This document shows positions 9,082 to 17,692 of a DNA stretch of 64,000 nucleotides, one piece after another (positions within the stretch are counted from its first letter, which is position 1; each line of letters begins with the position of its first letter). The translations under genes and the position numbers were made by a program. The notes below the pieces were generated by a model, which saw only the letters and a program-made list of their open reading frames with translations, had not been told where the DNA came from and made no database searches. The stretch is from Chitinophagaceae bacterium (lineage in GTDB: Bacteria > Bacteroidota > Bacteroidia > Chitinophagales > Chitinophagaceae), in the NCBI GenBank assembly GCA_016713085.1, contig JADJPV010000002.1, positions 1,488,001 to 1,552,000 on the forward strand, given 5' to 3'.

Positions 9082-9444
9082 ATGACAGAAAAAGTAAACA
9101 TTGAACAAAAGCTTTCCTTATTCTCTGATTATTTCAGCCCGAAAATTGCCGGCGAGCTGAATGGACAACACGTAAAACTGGTAAAATTTAAAGGAGAATT
9201 TGTATGGCACAAACACGATAATGAAGATGAGCTATTTTATGTACTGAAGGGAAGTTTCAACATGGAGTTCAGGGATAAAACAGTTGTAATAAACGAACAT
9301 GAATTTTTAATTGTACCAAGAGGAGTTGAACACAGACCGGTGGCTGAACAGGAAGTTTCTGTTATGCTGTTTGAACCAGCAACAACTTTAAATACCGGCG
9401 ATGCAGAAAGTGATTTGACAAAAGAAGTGTTAGACAGGATTTAA
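9082..9444 (+). CDS. Cupin-domain protein
   Basis: Single-domain cupin of 120 residues. Motif 1 is WHKHDNEDELFYVLKG, with two His and a Glu as likely metal ligands. Motif 2 is VPRGVEHRPVAEQ, with the remaining His. The fold is a small beta-barrel that typically binds a metal and a small ligand. The ATG at 9082 (MTEKVNIEQK) is preferred over one 54 bases upstream because homologs start there. No enzymatic function can be assigned; it may act as an isomerase, dioxygenase or storage cupin. It begins the run of small stress- and detoxification-type genes. Confidence 0.85.
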   Translation: MTEKVNIEQKLSLFSDYFSPKIAGELNGQHVKLVKFKGEFVWHKHDNEDELFYVLKGSFNMEFRDKTVVINEHEFLIVPRGVEHRPVAEQEVSVMLFEPATTLNTGDAESDLTKEVLDRI

Positions 9445-9718
9445 AAGCAAACAGGGATTTTAAGGTGAAGATTATTTCTGATTTGTTTACAGCAGAAAAC
9501 CACTCTCTGTTGTTAAACACTGTACTATAGAAAAATACATCCAATTATTTTAAAAAAATAAATGACACTGCCATAGGGTTGTCAGTGCCCGCATGTATGT
9601 TTGTTTCTGACTCATTTAAGAAACAATATGATACAAACCAACATCAACCTGCTATTATTTACTCTTTTTTTCAATCACACAGCTTACAGCCTGTAAGCAA
9701 AATTAAAATACAAACACA

Positions 9719-10241
9719 ATGGAACAATCTGCAACTGCTGCTGCAATAAACTTCCCTGTTCAGCCATCAGCCAGCTCTTCACAAAACGACTTTGATTTTT
9801 TAGAAGGCAAATGGAAAGTACATAACCGTAAATTAAAAACAAGGTTGAACAACAGCAATGAATGGGCAGAGTTTGAATCGGAACTTCATATGCGGAAAAC
9901 CCTTGCCGGAACCGGTAATGTAGAAAACTACTATGCCGTATTTGACGGCAAGCCTTTTGAAGGTATGGCTATCCGTCTTTTAATGCAAAAACAAACCTGT
10001 GGACAATTTACTGGGTAGACAGTAATGGAGCAACAATGGATGAACATCCTGTTACCGGTTCTTTGAAAATGGATTGGGAAAGTTTTATGCCAATGATGTT
10101 TTCAATGAAAAAGAGATTGTAGTACTCTACCAATGGGATACTGCAAATCCTGATCACCCAAAATGGTCGCAGGCATTTTCAACTGATCATGGAAAAACAT
10201 GGGAATGGAATTGGGAAATGACACTAACAAGGATTGAGTAA
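9719..10241 (+). CDS. DUF1579-like protein (two frameshifts)
   Basis: Reconstructed product of about 174 residues starting MEQSATAAAINF. The N-terminal motif FDFLEGKWKVHNRKLKTRL and the later YYAVFDGKPFEGMAIRL resemble DUF1579-like lipocalin-type proteins. The frame stops at 10018. Adding one T in the run near 9980 gives NAKTNLWTIYWVDSNGATMD. Adding one T near 10063 gives GSFENGLGKFYANDVFNEKE and then a natural C-terminus WEWNWEMTLTRIE. Both breaks are one-base losses in T runs, so they are more likely consensus errors than decay. Function is unknown. It lies between the cupin and DsrE-like genes on the same strand. Confidence 0.65.
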
Positions 10242-10333
10242 CTGCCTGAACTTAAATACCGTCAAATTATTCCTGCTGAACACTTTGCTTTTACAGGCAG
10301 ATGTTTTAATTTATACATTCTAAAAAATCTTTT

Positions 10334-10750
10334 ATGAAACGTATAATACTGATTGCCGCAATATGCCTGTGTTTCAGCAGTACACTTCTTTCCCAGTCAA
10401 AACCTTACAATGTAGTATTTGACATTACTACTGCCGATACAGCAGTTCATCAGCGTGTTATCCGCTGGATCAACATGATCATCAGTTCAAACCCCGATGC
10501 AAAAATTGAGGTTGTGTTCTATGGAAAATCACTTGATATGGTTGTGCAGGAAAAATCGTCTGTAACAAATGATCTGAGAAAACTTGCTGCTGAAAAAAAA
10601 AGCAAGCTTTGTGGTTTGCCAGCAGGCCATGAAAGTACACAACATTGAAAAAGTCAATTGTTACCCGGTGTATTGACAGTTCCTGATGGTCTTTACGAAC
10701 TGGTAAAAAAACAGGCAGAAGGGTTCGGCTATATTAAAGTAGTGAATTGA
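10334..10750 (+). CDS. DsrE-family protein with signal peptide (two compensating indels)
   Basis: Reconstructed product of 138 residues: a signal peptide (ends TLLSQ) then a DsrE/F-like alpha/beta domain. The frame is first lost at the nine-A run at 10573-10581, where one A too many gives a premature end at 10648. It is regained after one A is added in GAAAAAG near 10650. The corrected text reads SFVVCQQAMKVHNIEKSQLL, then PGVLTVPDGLYELVKKQAEG, then FGYIKVVN, a textbook DsrE C-terminus with the Cys of the sulfur-relay type. The role of the periplasmic versions in Bacteroidota is not established. The net length change is zero, which supports sequencing error. Confidence 0.75.
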
Positions 10751-10788
10751 ACCTGTTGACAGAAGAATCATTTATTTCCGAAAAACAA

Positions 10789-11769
10789 CTAATTCTTCAC
10801 CGGAATTTTATTGTACTTATTCCTGTATTCAATGGGTGTTAACCCTGTTACTTTTTTAAACACGGTTCTGAATGCTTTTGTATCGGTATAGCCCACATCA
10901 AACATTACTTCATTCATATTTTTTCGGCTTGTTTCAAAACTGCGCTTGGCCGCTTCTATCTTAATGCGGTGAATATATTCCAGCACTGAATTATTAGTTG
11001 CCTGTTTAAACCGGCGCTCAAAACTTCTGCGGCCAACAGCAACAAGATCGGCTAATTCATCAACTGCAATTTTATCACTGATATGCTGTTCAATATATTC
11101 CTGCGCTTTTTTAATGGCAGCATCTGAATGATTCTTTTGCACTTTGAACATAGCAAATGCTGTTTGACTGTCTCTGTCAATATCAACTGCAAAATATTTA
11201 GAAGCCAGTACTGCTGTTTCCCTGTCGGTATATTTTTCAACCAAATGCAAAAGCAGGTTCCAGTAAGAGTTGGCGCCGCCACTTGAATAAAGACGATGTT
11301 CTTCAGTAATAATGCTTCCATCAATTACTTCTACTTCAGGAAACATTTCCCTGAACTCATTTTGAAAGCCCCAGTGTGTTGAACATTTTTTCCCGTTGAG
11401 CAAACCTGTTGAAGCAAGTAAGAAAGCTCCTACGCAGAGAGAAGCAACCTCTGCACCATTTTCATACTGTTCATTGATCCAGGGTATCAGTATTTTATTT
11501 TTGTCAATGGCTGTTTGCATATCACCAAACAAAGCAGGAATAAAAACGATATCTGTTTTCTTTACGTCTTTCAGTTGCTTATCAGTATGTACAGAAAAAA
11601 TTCCTTCGTTGATCTTTACTTCTTTTGTAGCTCCCACCAATTCAACATGAAACAGTGGTTCTTTACCGGATGCTGCCAGGAACTGGTTAACGGCAGAAAA
11701 TAAATACTGAGGATCAGCAATGGCCTGCATGACCGAACTTTCCGGAACAAGAATGCTCACATTTTTCAT
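10789..11769 (-). CDS. GlxA-family transcriptional regulator (DJ-1/PfpI plus AraC HTH), copy 1
   Basis: Regulator of 326 residues with two domains. An N-terminal DJ-1/PfpI-like domain (residues 1 to about 190) carries the nucleophile-elbow region ASLCVGAFLLASTG. A C-terminal AraC/XylS domain carries two helix-turn-helix motifs, ending VMFDVGYTDTKAFRTVFKKV and LTPIEYRNKY. The ATG at 11769 (MKNVSILVPES) matches the family; an upstream in-frame ATG at 11838 would run into the divergent promoter region. It is transcribed away from an SRPBCC gene and a VOC gene, which it probably controls. A second, related copy lies at 17693-18656 with the same neighbours. Confidence 0.9.
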   Translation of the reverse strand: MKNVSILVPESSVMQAIADPQYLFSAVNQFLAASGKEPLFHVELVGATKEVKINEGIFSVHTDKQLKDVKKTDIVFIPALFGDMQTAIDKNKILIPWINEQYENGAEVASLCVGAFLLASTGLLNGKKCSTHWGFQNEFREMFPEVEVIDGSIITEEHRLYSSGGANSYWNLLLHLVEKYTDRETAVLASKYFAVDIDRDSQTAFAMFKVQKNHSDAAIKKAQEYIEQHISDKIAVDELADLVAVGRRSFERRFKQATNNSVLEYIHRIKIEAAKRSFETSRKNMNEVMFDVGYTDTKAFRTVFKKVTGLTPIEYRNKYNKIPVKN

Positions 11770-11920
11770 TTGGCAAAATGGTTGGTTGCTGTAAAGATAA
11801 AAGAAGATACTGTCGTAAAACACCCTTTTATTGTCCATTTTGTACAGCTTATTTTCAACGGAGGCTCCGCATCTTTGTACTGTTGAAACAGGGATTGATT
11901 TTCACAACCAAAAAAATACA

Positions 11921-12343
11921 ATGGAAACAGGAACATCAATCACAGTAGAAGCAACCGTACAGGCACCGGTTGAAAAAGTATGGTCATTCTATACATCTCC
12001 CGAACACATTAAAAAATGGAACAACGCTTCCCCCGACTGGCATACACCTCATGCAGAAAATGATTTACGGGTGGGAGGAAAATTCCTTTCACGCATGGAA
12101 GCAAAAGATGGAAGTTTCGGTTTCGATTTCTGGGGAATCTATGATGAAGTAAAATCAAATGAACTGATTGCTTACACATTGGGCGATAACAGAAAAGCAA
12201 AGATCTTATTTAACAGCAGTGGCAATTCAACAGTTGTAACAGTAACCTTTGAAGCCGAAACTGAAAATTCAATTGAATTGCAAAAGGGAGGATGGCAGAG
12301 CATTCTTGATAATTTCAAAAAGTATACAGAAGCAAATGCATAA
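11921..12343 (+). CDS. SRPBCC (AHSA1-like) protein, copy 1
   Basis: A 140-residue START/Bet v1-like protein of the AHSA1 type. The N-terminal strand TVEATVQAPVEKVWSFYTSP and the following HIKKWNNASPDWHTP are characteristic. Such proteins form a hydrophobic cavity; ligands are mostly unknown. The start is the ATG at 11921 (METGTSI), because the upstream extension runs into the spacer shared with the divergent regulator. A CATCTTTG element (one mismatch to the -7 consensus) lies near 11870. It is followed after 15 bases by a VOC gene and is probably under the GlxA-type regulator. Confidence 0.88.
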   Translation: METGTSITVEATVQAPVEKVWSFYTSPEHIKKWNNASPDWHTPHAENDLRVGGKFLSRMEAKDGSFGFDFWGIYDEVKSNELIAYTLGDNRKAKILFNSSGNSTVVTVTFEAETENSIELQKGGWQSILDNFKKYTEANA

Positions 12344-12358
12344 TCCCTGTAAACAGAA

Positions 12359-12781
12359 ATGAAACAGATCAACTCTTATCTTACTTTAAATGGTAACTGC
12401 AGGGAAGTAATGACTTTTTATAAAGATTGCTTAGGCGGTGAGCTCAATTTTCAAACCATTGGCGAATCGCCGCTGGCTGATAAAATGCCTGCACAGATGA
12501 AGGACTGCATCCTGCATTCAACCTTAACCAGTGGATCAGCCACCCTTATGGCTTCTGATATGGTAGGCGAAAACGGCTTAACCAAAGGAAATTCAGTTTC
12601 ACTGATTCTCAATTGCAGCAGCGAAGAAGAAATAAAAACGCTTTATACAAAATTATCGGAAGGAGGTAAACAGGATCATCCCTTAGAACTCAGTTTCTGG
12701 GGTGCATTATTTGGTGACCTTACTGATAAGTTTGGTCATCACTGGTTACTGCATTATGATCAACTGACAAATAAACAATAA
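12359..12781 (+). CDS. VOC/PhnB-like glyoxalase-fold protein, copy 1
   Basis: A 140-residue VOC-superfamily protein of the PhnB type. It begins NSYLTLNGNCREVMTFYKDC with the repeated beta-alpha-beta-beta-beta layout, and ends with the GDLTDKFGHHWLLHYDQ strand. Members are often annotated as 3-demethylubiquinone methyltransferase-like or bleomycin-resistance-like, but most have no known substrate. It is co-transcribed with the SRPBCC gene 15 bases upstream. A homologous but broken PhnB-type gene follows the second SRPBCC cluster. Confidence 0.87.
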   Translation: MKQINSYLTLNGNCREVMTFYKDCLGGELNFQTIGESPLADKMPAQMKDCILHSTLTSGSATLMASDMVGENGLTKGNSVSLILNCSSEEEIKTLYTKLSEGGKQDHPLELSFWGALFGDLTDKFGHHWLLHYDQLTNKQ

Positions 12782-12946
12782 ATTGGCGCTGCTTTTTCAG
12801 TAATTGCAATCAATAGCTTAGATACCTCTATGATTTTTTATGCTGCTGCCATCTACACCCGGAACATTGTCCTGTATCTTCTATCATAAAAAACTGAAAA
12901 CGCATTCCTGAAGCCTGAAAACTTTGCTCCTTTCTGAAATTCTGCT

Positions 12947-12975
12947 GCAATGGTTCGTAAAACACGAACCATTGC
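12947..12975. repeat. Palindromic repeat GGTTCGT..ACGAACC, copy 1
   Basis: GCAATGGTTCGT (12947-12958) pairs perfectly with ACGAACCATTGC (12964-12975) around an AAAAC loop. It shares the core GGTTCGT/ACGAACC with two further palindromes at 16759-16779 and 16797-16819. No T run follows. Confidence 0.7.
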
Positions 12976-13020
12976 CGTTTTATGACCTTTTCCGTACAAT
13001 AAAATGTTGATTTTCCGGTT

Positions 13021-13028
13021 TATCTTTG
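13021..13028 (+). promoter_or_regulatory. -7 element of the MauG-type gene (TATCTTTG)
   Basis: Perfect TAnnTTTG match about 70 bases before the start codon. No clear -33 element at standard spacing. Confidence 0.45.
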
Positions 13029-13099
13029 ACCAAACATTCATCTGCTGAAAAGACCGGTGCCGTAAAAGCACAGCACCCGGATAACCAGTTAAAATGCCC

Positions 13100-15011
13100 A
13101 TGAAAAAAACTGTACTGTTATTCATCCTTCTTGCATTCATTTCTGTTTTTGCGTTTCGGAGCAATCCTGTTTCCACCTACCGTTCTGTTTATAACCAAAA
13201 ACTGAATCTGTTTTCTGATGAACAGCAAAAACTGTACAGCCTTATTGCAAAAAATGATCTGTCCGATTCTTCTGCACATCAGCAAATTCTTACAGGAATT
13301 GAAACTGCCAGCAGAAAATTAAAAGCGATTGACTTCTGGCTGCGTTACCTTGATCCTACCATTTACAGAAGCATCAACGGGCCCTTACCTGTTGAATGGG
13401 AAACAGAGGTATTTGAAAAATATGAACAGCCGCATAAACGTGAAGGTGCCGGACTTATTAATGCAGAGAATTATTTAAACAGCGATGATGTTCAAAAAGA
13501 TTCTTTGCTGTCGCTGATACAGCTTTCAATCAAAGCAGAAGAAACATTCAGGGCAGACTCAACAACAGTCAATCTCAACACACATAACAGCTTCTATTTA
13601 TGCAACAGACTTTACCTGTTAAATCTTGCTTCTCTCTATACTACCGGATTTGAGTGCCCCGATAAAGAACGGATCATTCCCGAATTGCAAAACATGCTGC
13701 AGGATGTAACTGAAATTTACTCTGCTTACAATGAAACTTTCATTGCCTTTCCTCTTACAGAAAATTATCTCAGCCTGTACAGCAAAGCCATAACATTTGT
13801 ACAGAACCAGGAAAAAGATTTTACAAAGTTTGATCATTTTACATTTATCAGGGACTATGTCAATCCACTGTTTGCATTAAACCAGCAGTTGATAATACAG
13901 TATCATGTATACACAAAAAGCTATGTTGATTTTACCCTGAACAATTCAACCCTTTCAATTTTTGACAAATCATTGTTCTTTGCTCAAAGCACAAAAGGAA
14001 TTTACAGAAGAATTAATGACCCGCAGGTATTGGCAGAAATCGACAGCATTGGCAAACTTCTGTTTTACGATCCCATTCTTTCAGGTAACAATCAACGCAG
14101 TTGTGTTTCCTGCCATAAGTCAACAGAATTTTTTACTGATACTGCCATCAGCACAGCTATACAGTTTAATCATGAAGAACGGTTAACCAGGAACACCCCC
14201 ACTCTGCTTAATTCAATCTATTACCACCTGCTGCATCTCGATGGAAAAGTTCTTACCCTGCAGGAACAGGCACATACAGTTATCACCAATCCAATTGAAC
14301 TGGGAAGTAAAGAAGAAGTACTGAAAAAATACTGAGCTGTAACACCTATAAAAAGACTTTTAAAAAATTGCTCAGCTACACGCCACAGGAAACGGAGATT
14401 ACGTTTGAACATATTGCATCAGCTCTTACAATGTATTACGGAAAATTCAGCGAATATTACTCCCCTTTTGATGAAGCCTTTAATAACAGGCAGAAATTAA
14501 ATGATGACATCATTAGCGGATTTAATTTATACATGAGCAAGGCCCAGTGTGCAACCTGTCATTTTGTTCCAACATTCAGTGGTATGAAACCGCCTTATGT
14601 TGAAAATGAATTTGAAGTAATTGGTGTTCCTGCTGATGTTAATTTTAAAGCGTTGAGCACAGACAAAGGAAGGTTTGAAAAAAATCCAGCACCTGAAACA
14701 ATGAATGCATTCAGAACCCCTACTTTAAGAAATACGGGGAATACAAAACCTTATATGCACAATGGTGTTTTTAAAACGCTGGAAGAAGTAGTTGATTTTT
14801 ATGAAGGCGGCGGCGGTGCAGGTCATAAGCTCACTGTTCCCAATCAAACACTGGCAGCTGATTCCTGCATCTCACAGCTGTTGAAAAAAGTCAGTTACTT
14901 GCTTTCATGAAATCGCTCACTGAAAAAGTTATCTTTGACCATCCGCCGCAAAGCTTACCTGTTTCTGCAAACAGGGAATTAAATAAACGAAAAGTTGGCG
15001 GAGAGTATTAA
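13100..15011 (+). CDS. MauG/cytochrome c peroxidase-family diheme protein with N-terminal helical domain (two frameshifts)
   Basis: Exported diheme protein, about 637 residues after correction. It has a signal peptide, then an all-helical N-terminal domain of about 280 residues that resembles the imelysin-like domains fused to Bacteroidota peroxidases (inference), then a CCP/MauG domain. Heme motifs are CVSCH near 14103 and CATCH near 14550. The frame breaks at the A run near 14325 (one A missing; restored LKKILSCNTYKKTFKKLL) and again near 14889 (one A missing). The second correction adds QLLAFMKSLTEKVIF and ends RKVGGEY at 15011. It would reduce peroxide or oxidise a periplasmic substrate. 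An ATG at 13094 is an alternative start. The cytochrome gene follows 5 bases later. Confidence 0.83.
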
Positions 15012-15016
15012 TAACA

Positions 15017-15379
15017 ATGAAATACAAACTCGCCATACTGTTTAGTTTCTTTGCAATAGCCTGTGCCACACAGAAAAAAGTTGAATACGATTTACCCATT
15101 GGCATGAGCCCTTCAGTGATCCCGAATTTTCTTGAACGGTATAACAAAGGGAAGGCATTATACAAAATCATCTGCGCTGATTGTCATAACAAAAAAACAA
15201 ACGGAAAAACAGTTGTACCCGATTTCACCCCTGCGCAACTGGATACTTACAAACGGAATTTCAGGCAAACGAATAAAGAACATACTGAAAAGCTTACTGA
15301 AAAATCCATGTCAGAAAATGAGCTGGATTTTATTATTTACTATCTCACTTATAAGAAAAAGAATCTTCCTGCTAAATAA
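15017..15379 (+). CDS. Small c-type cytochrome lipoprotein
   Basis: A 120-residue predicted lipoprotein: an N-terminal hydrophobic stretch ending FFAIAC, then a single heme c domain with CADCH (about residues 53-57) and a C-terminal Met-containing helix. The start lies 5 bases after the corrected end of the MauG-type gene, so the two are certainly co-transcribed. The likely role is electron donor or acceptor for the peroxidase at the membrane (inference). The reading frame is intact. Confidence 0.85.
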   Translation: MKYKLAILFSFFAIACATQKKVEYDLPIGMSPSVIPNFLERYNKGKALYKIICADCHNKKTNGKTVVPDFTPAQLDTYKRNFRQTNKEHTEKLTEKSMSENELDFIIYYLTYKKKNLPAK

Positions 15380-15565
15380 CTTTCTGCTTTTCTGCCTTCG
15401 TCAGGTCTTACTTTATCGCCGGTATCCTTACCTACCGATAAAGCATTGAACAAACTTACTTGCTATTTTTCCCTTTATTGCTCTTACAGAAAAAACACGC
15501 CGCCGTCGTTGCCTCGCATGAACAACGACATTTCTTTTACCTATCTTAGTGTTTCCTTCAAGATT

Positions 15566-16250
15566 GTGAGACGTTTTATATTTTACATAGCAACATTTTT
15601 AAGTGTTACATTTAATATTAAATGTAACACTTCGGTTCATGCAGATAAAATCGCTGAACAAACGGCTCTAAACCTCGCAAACAATATTGACGGCAATTCA
15701 TTAACCCTCTTAAAGGAATACAGTTACGGACGAAGAGGAGACCATGACTTTTGGCAAAGGCTTTCAGCAGATACTATACTTTATTCATGTACTTATAAAG
15801 TAAATCATGATAGCATTGCTCTGACTGTTTATTTACCGTTGAATTTCGTTAATGATTTTGTATCATCTTTTTCTTTGACACATCAAGATATCACCAATAC
15901 ACTTTTTTCAACGAAACGACACAATAATAAGAATTCTGCAGGTTGACAACCTTGGACAAGATCATATAAATGACACTTCGCTTTTAACAAAAGATTTATT
16001 CCCAAACAAAGACCCTTTTTTAAAATTCGCTGAGTTAACTGCCTTAAAAGATAAATTTGATTTTATTGGAACTTCTTACAGAAGTGACATCGGCGACTTC
16101 GTTATTTTTTGGATTACGCCTCAATATAAGTTGACTTACCTGCCTGATACATTAAACATGAACCCAAAGTTTAAGAAAAATTGGTTAGACGAGTTTTCAA
16201 ACGGGAAGAAGATAAAAGAGCATTGGAGTCTACTTAAAGTTTACGAGTAG
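15566..16250 (+). CDS. Hypothetical exported protein (frameshifted)
   Basis: I do not recognise a family. The GTG at 15566 begins a hydrophobic signal-like segment ending NIKCNTS, so it may be a lipoprotein. An ATG at 15518 is the alternative, but a TATCTTAG promoter-like box at 15542-15549 lies after it. The frame stops at 15946. Dropping one A in AAGAATTC near 15931 continues as KILQVDNLGQDHINDTSLLT and runs in frame to 16250, giving about 227 residues. The corrected C-terminal half is rich in aromatic and charged residues (FIGTSYRSDIGDFVIFWITP). It belongs to the A/T-rich accessory island with the pentapeptide-repeat gene. Confidence 0.5.
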
Positions 16251-16267
16251 ATTATTAACCTTTAGTT

Positions 16268-16642
16268 ATGACAAAAATTGAATTCTATAAAGCATACGAA
16301 GACGGTGAAAGATATTTTACCAGCTTAGACTTTGAATACTTAGACGGATTTACCAACAAAGATTTTTCTAATATTATTTTTGAGAATTGTTTTTTATATC
16401 TTGATTTCCGAGGAAGTGACTTAACAAATGCACAATTCCTCAATTGCAACATTAAGAAAATTGATTTAAGAAACACCAATCTAACAGGCGCACTGATAAA
16501 AAATTGCTTAACAGAATCAGCAATGTTTAAAGATGCGATCGTAAAAGATTTTAAATTTATCGGCAACTATTATTACGGGTTAACCATTGGTCAAAAAGAA
16601 TTTGATGAAAAGCTAATTAACCAGGGAGAATTCAGGGAATAG
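16268..16642 (+). CDS. Pentapeptide-repeat protein
   Basis: A 124-residue protein whose central part (about residues 33-90) follows the pentapeptide pattern: FSNIIFENCFLYLDFRGSDL, TNAQFLNCNIKKIDLRNTNL, TGALIKNC. This would form a short right-handed beta-helix. It starts 17 bases after the preceding hypothetical gene. Short members have no established function; longer ones mimic DNA. A/T-rich composition like its neighbours. Confidence 0.75.
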   Translation: MTKIEFYKAYEDGERYFTSLDFEYLDGFTNKDFSNIIFENCFLYLDFRGSDLTNAQFLNCNIKKIDLRNTNLTGALIKNCLTESAMFKDAIVKDFKFIGNYYYGLTIGQKEFDEKLINQGEFRE

Positions 16643-16697
16643 TATTTTTTATTTTACTGGCCTTGCAGAAAAACCTTCGGTATGCATTGTGTTCGTA

Positions 16698-16728
16698 TTT
16701 GCAACGATAATTCTTTTAGCTATCTTAG
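16698..16728 (+). promoter_or_regulatory. Promoter-like TTTG-N19-TATCTTAG with no gene downstream
   Basis: TTTG at 16698-16701 and TATCTTAG at 16721-16728 are separated by exactly 19 bases, close to the Bacteroidota consensus. Transcription to the right would enter two strong palindromes (16759-16819) and then the antisense of the Tdi1-like gene. A 24-base segment around the -7 box matches 15532-15555 at 21 positions. Confidence 0.45.
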
Positions 16729-16758
16729 TTTTACTAGTTGCTAAAAACACTCACGCCA

Positions 16759-16779
16759 TGGTTCGTGTCTCACGAACCA
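16759..16779. repeat. Palindromic repeat GGTTCGTG..CACGAACC, copy 2
   Basis: TGGTTCGTG and CACGAACCA pair perfectly around TCT. It is 17 bases from copy 3 and has the same core as copy 1 at 12947. Confidence 0.7.
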
Positions 16780-16796
16780 ATTTTAAGCAACAACTT

Positions 16797-16819
16797 CCGG
16801 TTCGTGAGTCACGAACCGG
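16797..16819. repeat. Palindromic repeat GGTTCGTG..CACGAACC, copy 3
   Basis: A 23-base perfect palindrome around a single central G, with arms CCGGTTCGTGA and TCACGAACCGG. No T run follows on either strand. Confidence 0.7.
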
Positions 16820-16844
16820 GGCGTTGAGGCCTGCGCCAGATGGG

Positions 16845-17320
16845 TTATTTTTCAACTTTGATTTTTACTTTAGTTCCGTCAGGCAAATCTTTTATATGCT
16901 CGCATATCTGACCACTGAATGCAAAATGAACACGCATGTCGGTAGGTTCAATATTTTCAATAGAATATTCACCACCAATAACTGGTAATTTTTTATAGCT
17001 ATAAATTTCGTTATCCTTTAAAACCTTTCCTGCAATTAATAATTTTTCGATAAGTGAAGGAAGAAACCAATTATCAGTCTTTTCTTCGTCGTCCAAGAAT
17101 TGTTGATACTGTTGCAGATCTTCAGCAACCTTAGTTAAGTCGCCACTATCAGTTTGAAGCCAGTAAATAGCATTGTCATGACCCAATAAAAAATATCTCC
17201 TAAACATGAAATGGTCACTATAGCTTGCATTTCAGTCAAACGCCATTGCCAACAGGATAAAATGTCTGCAACGTCAACATTGACTATGTCCTTAGTTAAT
17301 TGTTGAAGAGTAAATGTCAT
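16845..17320 (-). CDS. Tdi1/DUF1851-like immunity-domain protein (frameshifted)
   Basis: Reconstructed product of 158 residues starting MTFTLQQLTKDIVNVDVADI. The frame breaks in a T run at 17192-17197: six T are present, seven are needed to join CLGDIF to LLGHDNAIYWLQTDSG. The remainder carries NAIYWLQTDSGDLTKVAEDL and the C-terminal domain NEIYSYKKLPVIGGEYSIEN followed by FAFSGQICEHIKDLPDGTKV. This matches my recollection of the T6SS immunity Tdi1/DUF1851 family; a profile search should confirm it. No effector, T6SS gene or toxin lies in the window, so it is an orphan. It is convergent with the pentapeptide-repeat gene. Confidence 0.6.
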
Positions 17321-17692
17321 AAAGTAGCCTACAATACGCTAATTTATGATATACGATGCAGTCCTCAAAAGAAAAAGGACATGAAAATCAATCAATTGAA
17401 ATTACAACCTTAAAAAAACTTTTCGAGTTTGTGAATATACGAACGGTGCATTTGGAAATATAATGCCACTGTTGAATAAATCGTTCAGACCGATTGGGTG
17501 CCGACCGGTTTTCCTGCTGCTATGAAATATGGAACTTACAAGAGTGCGATACTTCGACTAAGCTCAGTATAAACTGCCACGCAGAAAAAGATGCTATGAA
17601 AACGGAACTGTGAAACGAGCGTGGCAACAGTTGATGCCATGAAAAACAAGAGCAGACAACATAAATTTTTTCTTATCGGTTAATGAACGAAC
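17321..17692. other. Gap between the Tdi1-like gene and the second GlxA regulator
   Basis: 372 bases without a convincing gene. A 35-codon open frame begins at about 17355, and short inverted motifs occur (CTGCCACGCAG; GCCACGC near 17578 and GCGTGGC near 17622). The segment TTCGACTAAGCTCAG resembles intergenic filler common in these genomes (recollection). It may be the relic of a decayed gene. Confidence 0.4.

Larger units (their letters stand above)
12782..13093. other. Intergenic region with palindrome and promoter
   Basis: A 312-base gap between the VOC gene and the MauG-type gene. It holds a palindromic repeat (12947-12975) and a -7 element (13021-13028). I see no credible coding sequence in it on either strand. 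Confidence 0.6.

Noticed and set aside
16689..16988. 99-codon frame with a hydrophobic start (FVFATIILLAILVLLVA)
   Set aside because: The hydrophobic part lies across the promoter-like element, the frame runs through two palindromes and then antisense to the Tdi1-like gene, and it needs a GTG start. A gene is unlikely.
16845..17320. Evidence of a type VI secretion locus
   Set aside because: An immunity-like domain alone is not evidence; none of the T6SS structural genes are present in the window.
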